Translations under genes and position numbers: made by a program
Notes under the pieces: model-generated
Database searches by the model: none
What the model saw: only the letters and a program-made list of their open reading frames with translations
Told to the model about the DNA's origin: nothing
DNA from: Parabacteroides sp. FAFU027
Lineage (GTDB): Bacteria > Bacteroidota > Bacteroidia > Bacteroidales > UBA7332
DNA: 64,000 bases
Reading direction: 5' to 3'
Assembly: GCF_022808675.1 (NCBI RefSeq)
Contig: NZ_JAKZKV010000002.1
Coordinates: 434,001-498,000, forward strand
Part shown: in pieces, positions 9,701 through 15,892 of the stretch
Numbering within the stretch: the stretch's first letter is position 1
How the letters are laid out: each line of letters opens with the position of its first letter

Positions 9701-10881
9701 CCATCGTTCAGAGGAGTATAATGGTGCGATGATCCATCGGGGGCAATGCTGTAAAGACCATCATTGTCGGTACCAACCCAGAGGGTATTGTCACGGTCCT
9801 TGAGTACCGACATCACGCAACCTGAACCGATTTTATTGCCTGTATAGGATTTATATCCCAGATAGTTAAACTTGTTGGGATTATTCGGGGAGAAGAATAC
9901 TCCTTTCTGGAAAATGCCGGTCCAGAGATTCCCATCTTTGTCCTGAAGAATGGCATGCACCTTCATTCTCGAGAAATCAAAAGGCGCCCACGGTATCCTG
10001 AAATCCTCCAGACATCCCTCCTTCTCGTTGTATATCTTGATCCCGTTTCCGTCGGTTCCTACCAGCAAACGCTTTTGCTTATCCACAAAAAGGCTTTTCA
10101 CCGGCAAGGCACCAGAGCCAGACTTGTAAGGTACTGCATCAAACTTATTCGTTGCAGGATTAAACCGGAATAACCCTTTGGATAATGTTCCTACAAATAT
10201 CTCTCCCCGGCAGCTTTCGCAAATAGCCGAAATCTGGTTACTGCCTATCTCTCCGGGACTTTTATACTGGGTAACTTTTCCCGTTTTTGCCGAATAACGG
10301 TTCACCCCCCGGTAGTCCGTGGCAATCCAGATATCGCCATGGCTATCCTGATGTATCGCCACGAGGAATTTACTGCTCAACTGAGCAGAAAGCTTCCTAT
10401 CGGCCTGAACAGGGCCATTTCCCTTCGGAATTCTGACAATGCCGTTACGGGACGTTGCCGCCCATATCTCTCCATCCTGCTTTTCGATAATAGAATAGAT
10501 CGGCGAATAGACCCGTTGCTTCCCATCATACACGGCAACATCACGAAACGAATCGGTTGCCCGGTCATATTGAAGCAGTCCGTTAATGCACCCCACCCAG
10601 AATCGACCTTTGGAGTCTTCATACATCGTGATGACGTAGTTATTCTTCAGGGAAGTGCTGTCTCCGGGTCTGTTTTTGTAAATGGTAAAGCGGACGCCGT
10701 CAAACTTATTGAGGCCATCTTCAGTCGCTATCCAGATATAGTTTCGCCGATCCTGGTAAATGGAATTAATCAGGCTGTTTGAAAGGTCTTTGTCCGGAGA
10801 ATAGAACGTACCGGTCTGTGCATGAACGGTTTGTATCAGGCACAAAAAGATAAGAAGAACCAGGGTTATGCTTCTCTTCAT
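6781..10881 (-). CDS. Hybrid two-component regulator (sensor kinase, receiver, AraC HTH)
   Basis: I chose the ATG at 10881 because it gives a clean signal peptide (MKRSITLVLLIFLCLIQTVHAQ); a longer frame exists but adds an unlikely leader. The 1366-residue protein has periplasmic beta-propeller repeats (many copies like IWIATEDGLNKFDG), a Y_Y_Y-type domain and one membrane helix at about 795-815. A histidine kinase follows with phospho-acceptor HEIRTP near residue 840 and ATPase boxes NLLANAFKFT and GTGIGL. The receiver has its Asp in VISDVMMPEMDG near residue 1157, and an AraC-type helix-turn-helix forms the end (FSNSFREFYGMSPSEY). Such proteins sense glycan fragments in the periplasm and activate the neighbouring SusC/SusD operon, which lies directly downstream here. 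The specific ligand is unknown. Confidence 0.95.
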   Translation of the reverse strand: MKRSITLVLLIFLCLIQTVHAQTGTFYSPDKDLSNSLINSIYQDRRNYIWIATEDGLNKFDGVRFTIYKNRPGDSTSLKNNYVITMYEDSKGRFWVGCINGLLQYDRATDSFRDVAVYDGKQRVYSPIYSIIEKQDGEIWAATSRNGIVRIPKGNGPVQADRKLSAQLSSKFLVAIHQDSHGDIWIATDYRGVNRYSAKTGKVTQYKSPGEIGSNQISAICESCRGEIFVGTLSKGLFRFNPATNKFDAVPYKSGSGALPVKSLFVDKQKRLLVGTDGNGIKIYNEKEGCLEDFRIPWAPFDFSRMKVHAILQDKDGNLWTGIFQKGVFFSPNNPNKFNYLGYKSYTGNKIGSGCVMSVLKDRDNTLWVGTDNDGLYSIAPDGSSHHYTPLNDGKSVPGTIMSIVEGDNSTLWLGSYFDGFSRFDKHTGNCTYYDYTLEGQAANTFRNKVDCIARDPQNRLWIGTNGAGVYVFDPATSNYTAHYSYSAPKAFRLHSEWINTILCDHDGIIWVGTYDGFCSIDPRKGKISVYNMENKALPGNSVYSIIGDRKGNLWVGTSEGLACFNKKTHTSRFYTTKDGMADNVICGILEDESGNIWISTHGGISKLIVSQNKFVNHYAFDGLQGNEFSKGAAFRAPSGEMFFGGISGVTSFSPKEIKDKRTPLHLFLTGLYIMDRPVVQGQKSGRHQIIDGFISDVNTIRLSYKDNMFALAFSTFDFSNSRHVYYRYFMEGVSSQWMTTEKGVNRINFTNIDYGSYKLRVKACIHDTMSEEKVFYILISPPWYFSWWAKTIYFILFLLLMWGIAQYILNKIRYRQEIMRVEHAEQISEAKLQFFINISHEIRTPMTLIMSPLEKLIKENSDPEHQKLYQMMFRNSQRILSLINQLMDIRKIDKGQMTVKLREADLVGFIDDLMQTFEYQAVKRNIKFSFVHRDPQLNVWIDLNSFDKVLVNLLANAFKFTPDNGEITITMQREANESASGPLREYCEIVVSDTGIGLDADKIDKIFERFYQIDNEQEKVNFGTGIGLHLAKSLIELLHGELFARNKQEGLGSEFVIWLPLGSAHLAANEIETNGHKLPVKSAREGVETELEKQSLGKEKLPKARTNYRVLVVDDEDEIRHYLSRELSVYYHVSECRNGKEALDFILKEKPHLVISDVMMPEMDGITLCRKLKTNININHIPIILLTAKTGDDHVAEGLDTGADAYVVKPFNVELLKKQVANLIENRERLELKPVDAEQNKNLIKQVVLRPHDQVLLEKIMKIINDNIANPELNVETLAVGTGMSRVHMHRKLKELTNQSARDLIRTIRLQQAGEILKSQKQSISDIAYALGFSNLSHFSNSFREFYGMSPSEYAEKYRGDKNES

Positions 10882-10923
10882 GGTATTCTGTTGTCGTATT
10901 AGTCGTAGTCGGGTAACGAATAG

Positions 10924-10931
10924 CAAATGTA
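10924..10931 (-). promoter_or_regulatory. Candidate -7 box for the first hybrid regulator
   Basis: TACATTTG on the minus strand, 43 bp upstream of the chosen start, fits the Bacteroidota -7 consensus. A matching -33 element is not clear. Confidence 0.45.
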
Positions 10932-11036
10932 AGAAAAATAAGCAGTTATAAGCCGCGAGACAACAGGTTTTAAATGTATTCGGTGAAACATGGAACGCTC
11001 AGAAACTTACTGCATATTATTTAGGTGGTCTAAATC

Positions 11037-11063
11037 CGACAAGCGGCTTAGAGCCGCTTGTCG
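11037..11063. repeat. 27-bp perfect palindrome, member of a dispersed family
   Basis: CGACAAGCGGC and its exact complement flank a 5-nt loop. The same arms, including the flanks AATC before and CGTTG after, recur at 15455-15537. It lies 8 bp beyond the stop of the outer-membrane protein gene and may serve as its terminator, although no T run follows on the minus strand. Confidence 0.75.
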
Positions 11064-11071
11064 CGTTGGTA

Positions 11072-12337
11072 TCAAAATGTGTATCCGACTTGCAATTGTA
11101 GATCGGAGCGGAGTCCTTTCAACTGACCTTCTCCGTGCAAATAATTTGCGCCAACGGTTAATAATCTTTTTCCACATTTCATATCTACACCGGTACCTAC
11201 TGTAATGTAGAATTTCACATCACCGGAAATGTCATTTAACGGCTTAATGTATGTTGTTTCCGGTTTTATCTGATTCCATAGAGGTGTCGAATAATATTCA
11301 TAATATCCCTTTGAACTCAGGTAAATCATACATCCGGGACCTCCTTTCATAAAAGGAATAAACTTTCTGCTACTGCTGTTAAATGAATACTTCAACAGCA
11401 CAGGTATTTTCAGTGCTGTAAATTTAATATCTAAATTATAGATATACAGAAGCGGTTCGAGAGGACGTTCCACATTCGATTTATATTCGACAAAATTCAG
11501 TGCCGGAGATAACTGAATACAAAATCTGTTTCTTCCGGAGTAATCCGGATAGAAATCTACATTTGCACCGACTTCGTATGTCATTGCCGTCTTAAAATCA
11601 AGAGATTTAATCTCATTATAGTCATTGATATACATGTTATATGGGGGAGAAGTCAGGTTTGAGCTGCCTGACGATAAGAAAAAACCATAACCAACGCTAT
11701 GTCTTTTACCTCTTTTCAGCTTCACACCTGGTCCTTTCCGAGACGGTAAGCTGAGGCTCTGATATACAGCGGCAATGGATATCAGATCTTTTGAGTTACA
11801 GGTCATCTTTTCGATCTTTTGAGCCAAAGCAGGCTGGTCATACGTTAAATACTTCAGCTGACCTTTAAACTTTTCGGCTTTAGCAAGTAACCGGCTATCT
11901 TCTTCCGCATCACCTGTTAGTCTGGCACGATGGTCAAGTTCGATTACAGACGTATCTTTCATGGCAAAATAGTGATCTTTTGAATCATCCGGGTAATAGA
12001 GAATATTTAGTGATCCCTGATATATGTATTCCAAGAATTGAGGAATATGAACTTCCGGAGTCAGGTACATACCGGAGACATAATACTTACCATCGGTGAA
12101 ACAAAAAGATCTTAGTTGCTGCGGTGTATATATTGTCTTTTTTTGATCTGATTTTGATTTGAACACACAGCTTTTTGCATTTGCTCCTTCTCCTCTGAGG
12201 TTAATTAGCCCATAAACTGTATCACCTTGCAAAGTAATTATATACCCCGTTCTGAAATCAGATTGCGCTTTTAATGTCAAAATAAATAACACTGACAATA
12301 GCAGCAAGGGGAATCGTTTGTGTATTAGTACTCTCAT
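11072..12337 (-). CDS. Outer-membrane beta-barrel protein of unknown function
   Basis: The 421-residue product has a signal peptide (MRVLIHKRFPLLLLSVLFIL, cut after about residue 25). An N-terminal soluble domain follows (about 26-200) beginning DFRTGYIITLQGDTVYGLIN, a motif seen in many uncharacterised Bacteroidota outer-membrane proteins. The C-terminal half alternates hydrophobic and polar residues in beta-barrel style, ending LQLQVGYTF with a terminal Phe. It is likely a small 8- to 10-strand porin-like barrel. I cannot assign a substrate. It stands alone between the regulator promoter and the GNAT gene, and its leader region shares sequence with the leader of the NAD-binding protein gene near 13860. 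Confidence 0.7.
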   Translation of the reverse strand: MRVLIHKRFPLLLLSVLFILTLKAQSDFRTGYIITLQGDTVYGLINLRGEGANAKSCVFKSKSDQKKTIYTPQQLRSFCFTDGKYYVSGMYLTPEVHIPQFLEYIYQGSLNILYYPDDSKDHYFAMKDTSVIELDHRARLTGDAEEDSRLLAKAEKFKGQLKYLTYDQPALAQKIEKMTCNSKDLISIAAVYQSLSLPSRKGPGVKLKRGKRHSVGYGFFLSSGSSNLTSPPYNMYINDYNEIKSLDFKTAMTYEVGANVDFYPDYSGRNRFCIQLSPALNFVEYKSNVERPLEPLLYIYNLDIKFTALKIPVLLKYSFNSSSRKFIPFMKGGPGCMIYLSSKGYYEYYSTPLWNQIKPETTYIKPLNDISGDVKFYITVGTGVDMKCGKRLLTVGANYLHGEGQLKGLRSDLQLQVGYTF

Positions 12338-12419
12338 ATATGGTTATTTGTTTTTATCTTGGCTAACGTTGGAACTCTCGTGATCTAAATCCGATATACT
12401 CCAGAAAGCTAAAGCTCAT

Positions 12420-12941
12420 CTATCTCACCGGTTTTGAGGTATCGTATCCCAGTTCGTAGTAATGGTTATTGTTGTAACCAAACTCCTGGATTATTTGCAG
12501 GCCTATTTTTCGGGTGTGAGCTTCAAACGACCTGGTATTGACTTTATTGATAAAGGTAATAAGTATAGGATATCTCTTTGCCATCTCTGCCCGGGCAAAG
12601 TCAAATATATCAACAAGTAAGCCACTTCCCCGGTATTGTTTATCGATACACACAGGGCCATACTGATAGGAGTTATCTACTGAAAGCTTTTGTCCAAGAT
12701 ATTCGAGGTCTGACAAACCTTCAATCATATATGCAAACATTGGCCATGCCGACCAGTATTGCCAGGAAGCCGCCATTACAAAAGCGATAACCTGATCATT
12801 TTCTTTGGCAATAAAGAGCCCATTTTCTTCATTGATTAATCGGGTAAGTTGCTCTCTTGTAAAAAGAGTGGTTATAAAACCATCTTTTTTGTCCTCTTCA
12901 TCGATAGTAGTAATGTGATATTTCTTTTGAAGTTCGAGCAC
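12420..12941 (-). CDS. GNAT-family N-acetyltransferase, start uncertain
   Basis: The product (173 residues from a GTG codon) contains AFVMAASWQYWSAW and a GNAT acetyl-CoA motif region reading YGPVCIDKQYRGSGLLVDIF, with Q-x-R-G-x-G in the pyrophosphate loop. The C-terminal part has NTRSFEAHTRKIGLQII, also typical. GNAT enzymes transfer acetyl from acetyl-CoA to amines; the substrate is unknown. The frame stays open and homologous-looking upstream (SINRAIAKKEDIDGV) to about 13017 with no in-frame ATG. An out-of-frame ATG sits at about 12999. The start may therefore have been lost by a small indel, or the GTG is used. Confidence 0.75.
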   Translation of the reverse strand: MLELQKKYHITTIDEEDKKDGFITTLFTREQLTRLINEENGLFIAKENDQVIAFVMAASWQYWSAWPMFAYMIEGLSDLEYLGQKLSVDNSYQYGPVCIDKQYRGSGLLVDIFDFARAEMAKRYPILITFINKVNTRSFEAHTRKIGLQIIQEFGYNNNHYYELGYDTSKPVR

Positions 12942-13071
12942 ACCATCGATGTCTTCTTTTTTGGCTATTGCACGATTTATAGATACTGCATTCTTCCCCG
13001 GTTCTACGTAGCCTGTGATTCACCCCAAAGCCCTTATAAACAGCACGAAGACCTATGTCGTAGCTGTAGCT

Positions 13072-13848
13072 TTATTGAAATTTTCTAGGATCCGGGGTTG
13101 TAAATTTATAATTCAGATCACGTTCTAATCGATTTGTCAATATTTTCCTTCCTCGAAGTTGACTTTCGCATTGAATTTTATCCTGAATACCTTTTTGGTA
13201 ATTAATAACATCAATTTTTCTGGGATGTAAAGGCGCTACAACATTGTAGGTTTTGCCACTAACATTTTCTTCTATCATTTGATTAATTACAAGGCATATA
13301 TCATTGTAATGAACATGGTTGACAATTTGATCAAGATCTGATATTTTATACTTACTGAGAACTCTGTCATCTCCCATTAATCCACCCAATCGTAGAATAT
13401 TCAATTGTGGAAATTTGCTTTTGATTAAATTCTCAACAAAAAGAATATTCTGATCCAGATCATCTTCTTCAAATGTATCTTCTTCAATGTCTGTATCTAT
13501 TTGTGGATATATCCCTATTGAACTCATTAGAAAAATATGCTTCTTAAAACCACTAATCAATAAGCTCATATTCTCAAAACGATTTTCCAGTTGTTTTATA
13601 TTCGTTTGTTTTGAAAATGGAACAGTAATGATTATTGCATCAAGATTGTTTATTATACCACAGCCTCTTTGTCCATGCATTATTTCATCATCTGAAAACT
13701 TTATGGCAATAGCCTCAAATCCCAGTGAACACAGTTTGCTTTTTTTTATTGCTGACGTGGTCGTTGCATATATTTTATAATCAGAATAGAAGTGAGATGC
13801 TATACGAAAGCCTAACCAACCACAACCTATAATACCCATCTTTTTCAT
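13072..13848 (-). CDS. NAD(P)-binding Rossmann-fold protein, atypical SDR/epimerase-like
   Basis: The 258-residue product opens MKKMGIIGCGWLGFRIASHF, a Rossmann dinucleotide loop of the G-x-G-x-x-G type. It continues with a second strand (DAIIITVPFS), a MSSIGIYPQ segment in the place of the SDR catalytic Ser/Tyr region, and LRLGGLMGDDR. This pattern resembles small nucleoside-diphosphate-sugar epimerase-like proteins of the YeeZ type. The canonical Y-x-x-x-K is not obvious, so enzymatic activity is open. The gene is visibly richer in A and T than its neighbours and sits in the repeat-laden accessory stretch, which may indicate transfer. It reads toward the GNAT gene with a 130-bp gap. Confidence 0.65.
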   Translation of the reverse strand: MKKMGIIGCGWLGFRIASHFYSDYKIYATTTSAIKKSKLCSLGFEAIAIKFSDDEIMHGQRGCGIINNLDAIIITVPFSKQTNIKQLENRFENMSLLISGFKKHIFLMSSIGIYPQIDTDIEEDTFEEDDLDQNILFVENLIKSKFPQLNILRLGGLMGDDRVLSKYKISDLDQIVNHVHYNDICLVINQMIEENVSGKTYNVVAPLHPRKIDVINYQKGIQDKIQCESQLRGRKILTNRLERDLNYKFTTPDPRKFQ

Positions 13849-13970
13849 ACGTCATTATTTATTTTGTTTTGGCTACGTATGGAACTCGCATACGATGTCA
13901 TACTCTTTGATGAACTTTGGTTCATGCTCGTTTCATATCAAGATTATTTAATCAATTGACTCCAGTTATC

Positions 13971-14128
13971 CGAAGACTGCAAAACCGCACTCAGCCGTTA
14001 GGCGACAAGCACCGCCTTTTGAAAATCAAGGCCTCCTGGCCCTACCTTAGTGTAAAAAACTCCTAACTTTCAGAACGACCACCAAAAATAACCATTCCTT
14101 CCCGATTATCCACCTCAAGTCCCTTCAT
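13971..14128 (+). repeat. Duplicated non-coding module, copy 1
   Basis: The stretch beginning near CAAAACCGCACTCAGCCGTT and ending with ACCACCAAAAATAACCATTCC matches 15421-15640, where CAAAACCGCAGTCAGCCGTT and ATCATCAAAAAATAACAAATC occur in the same order. The second copy carries an extra palindromic insert. No reading frame is conserved. Positions 13849-13970 contain only a leader-like stretch (GGCTACGTATGGAACTCGC) similar to 12361-12380. Confidence 0.6.
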
Positions 14129-14129
14129 T

Positions 14130-14325
14130 ATGCAGAAAGCTGCTCCAGAGATTGAACTGAAACTACTTTCGTATTTTGCTATCGTATATTTTTGCAAGCC
14201 GGGAGGCTTGTTTTTAGCAATGACGAAAACAGAGTTTTCGCCAAATTACCGAACTACGGCCATCATACCTACAGGAAACAGGGAATTCAAATCAGCGGTT
14301 AAAAACCGCTGCACCCGGAAAGTCC
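14130..14325 (+). repeat. MITE-like repeat, copy 1 (interrupted)
   Basis: About 190 bp starting ATGCAGAAAGCTGCTCCAGA closely match 26035-26224 and end in the same hairpin, CAGCGGTT AAA AACCGCTG (14293-14311), then CACCCG. Compared with the 26-kb copy it carries an extra T near 14190 and several changes, so the short frame open in that copy is broken here. Confidence 0.8.
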
Positions 14326-14385
14326 CACCGGTTGGAGATATTCATCAAATCATCACATACTACGATAGTTCTTCTATTTTCTTTT

Positions 14386-14734
14386 ATCCGGCGCGACAGG
14401 ATAATGATATTTACCCTGTTTATCATTATCCTGCTATCAGGATTATCTATTCCGCAGCATTTTACTTTTATCCTGCTATCAGGATTTGACTTCCATCACA
14501 CTTAATCAAAATCTTGCTATCAGGATTTTACTATCATTCACTTTTAATCCATATCCTGGTATCAGGTTTTTGCATTCAGTTGCATTTAACCAAAATCCTG
14601 CTATCAGGTTTTAGCAGTCATTCGCATTTGAACAATATCCTGGTATCAGGATTTACAGTCATTTGCATTCTATTAAAATCCTGCTATCAGGATTATACAG
14701 TATTTCACTTTTAGACTTATCCTGGCTACCACTA
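14386..14734 (+). repeat. 42-bp-period array of a 16-bp palindrome
   Basis: The palindrome ATCCTGCTATCAGGAT (6-bp arms, CTAT loop) or a close variant starts at 14428, 14470, 14511, 14553, 14595, 14637 and 14678, so the period is 41-42 bp. Degenerate units start at 14386 and 14719. The roughly 26-bp intervals are AT-rich and similar to each other (variants of CATTCACTTTTAATCAAA), unlike CRISPR spacers. Confidence 0.9.
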
Positions 14735-14821
14735 TTCGTATCAACCGCAGCAACCATAAAGCCTCAACTGGCTGGATATCTTGCGGCAGCTATAAGAAGA
14801 ATCCCCTGTTCTGCATAAGTC

Positions 14822-14926
14822 AAACAACAACCTCAATACGCATAAAAAAGCCGTAACAAGCTATTGAGCAACCAACTATGTCTACATCCCTTTTTATTCC
14901 AGGTTCTCCAAATCAGCACACAGCGC
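14822..14926 (+). repeat. Displaced tail of the MITE-like repeat plus a second shared module
   Basis: Positions 14822-14880 match 26243-26302 (shared CATAAAAAAGCCGTAA and CTATTGAG), showing that the 26-kb element is split here by about 480 bp containing the 42-bp array. Positions 14888-14926 match 15646-15685 (shared CCAAATCAGCACACAGC). The rest of 14927-15117 holds a small 8-bp palindrome around 15037 and, at 15089-15117, a fragment like the middle of the MITE-like repeat. Confidence 0.7.
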
Positions 14927-15117
14927 CTAGTTCATGTCTTGAGCGCAGCGGGGACTTGGACTCAAAACTATATCAGTTTTCAAACTGAATATTTCTCAAA
15001 CAGTTACAAACTGCTCTTGTTTTAGGTCCAAGTTTTGAAAACTTGAACCAGGAGTTACCTTCAATGCTTACGACAAGAAGGGGATAGCTAAGCCGTCGCC
15101 AAACTACCTAACTGCGA

Positions 15118-15381
15118 TTATTGTACATTACCGGAAACAGGTGGCCTATAAAAACGAAGATTACTACTAATTTCTTTCCAAAGATGCTCATATGCTTCTT
15201 CATCCGTCAAGAAATATTCATATGAGCTTCTATCTCCTTTTTCGCTTAAATAGAAAAACTCCCAGAAAGAATGAGCTTTTGTCAAAATTAAAGCATCTGG
15301 TTTTAACCCTTTATTTAAAGAGTACCATGTTTCTGGAACATTATTAACCTTCAATTTTTCTTCCAATTCTTCTTTTGTCAT
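15118..15381 (-). CDS. Small orphan protein, possibly immunity-like
   Basis: The 87-residue product starts MTKEELEEKLKVNNVPETWY; a start nine codons upstream (15408) is also open. It has no signal peptide or membrane helix. The sequence is charged and rich in aromatic residues, with a helical start and the block SFWEFFYLSEKGDRSSYEYF followed by DEEAYEHLWKEI. This layout (Trp-rich strand pair, then an acidic helix) resembles small single-domain immunity proteins of polymorphic toxin systems that often persist as orphans. That link is inference from pattern memory only, and no toxin gene is nearby. The gene lies between two copies of the same non-coding modules, consistent with an acquired cassette. 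Confidence 0.5.
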   Translation of the reverse strand: MTKEELEEKLKVNNVPETWYSLNKGLKPDALILTKAHSFWEFFYLSEKGDRSSYEYFLTDEEAYEHLWKEISSNLRFYRPPVSGNVQ

Positions 15382-15420
15382 AATGAATGTACCATTAAAA
15401 AAGTTCATCCCCCCGTCCTG

Positions 15421-15685
15421 ACAAAACCGCAGTCAGCCGTTCAACGACAGAATCCGACAAGCGGCGTGAAGCCGCTGTTCGGTGTGGGCTTCGAGACGCT
15501 TCCCGGCAAGCGAACAGCGGCTCTAAGCCGCTTGTCGCGTTGAGCTAAATCAAAACCTTCAGGTCTTAGCCAAGAAATAAACCGTCTGATCCTCCGAACG
15601 ATCATCAAAAAATAACAAATCCAGTCTGATTAATCCATCTTATCCCTCCCTTTTTCTTCCAAGTTCACCAAATCAGCACACAGCA
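15421..15685 (+). repeat. Duplicated non-coding module, copy 2, with a double palindrome
   Basis: This copy matches 13971-14128 at both flanks and 14888-14926 at its right end. It contains two hairpins, 15455-15481 and 15511-15537 (arms CGACAAGCGGC/GCCGCTGTTCG and CGAACAGCGGC/GCCGCTTGTCG). The second hairpin is also the reverse complement of the first apart from the loops, so the two can pair over 27 bp across a 29-nt spacer. Confidence 0.75.
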
Positions 15686-15761
15686 ACTATTTCAAGTTTG
15701 TTATTCAAAACAACTGACTTTCGTAGGCTGGTATCTGGTATCGCTGGGGTTTAATAAGAAA

Positions 15762-15794
15762 AACGTCACAAAAGTCCCCAACTCTTGTGACGTT
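15762..15794. terminator. Bidirectional terminator downstream of the fucosidase gene
   Basis: AACGTCACAAAAGT pairs with ACTCTTGTGACGTT (one mismatch) across a 5-nt loop, and T runs follow on both strands. It lies about 100 bp beyond the fucosidase stop. Confidence 0.75.
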
Positions 15795-15892
15795 TTTTAG
15801 TGCTATCCGCAAAGCCCATTAAAGTTACAAACAAAGAACGAAATATTGATAGTGAACTAATAAAAAAAGGGAAGGACTAAATGATTCGTTTT

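Noticed and set aside
14130-14714. Two plus-strand frames of 119 and 66 codons
   Set aside because: They translate the MITE-like repeat and the 42-bp array; the protein repeats only mirror the DNA repeats.
14386-14734. CRISPR array
   Set aside because: Repeats are only 16 bp, the intervals are similar to each other, and no cas gene is present.
12338-15685. Integron gene cassettes with attC sites
   Set aside because: Short motifs like GTTAGGC appear, but I could not find properly paired core sites around each gene, and there is no integrase.
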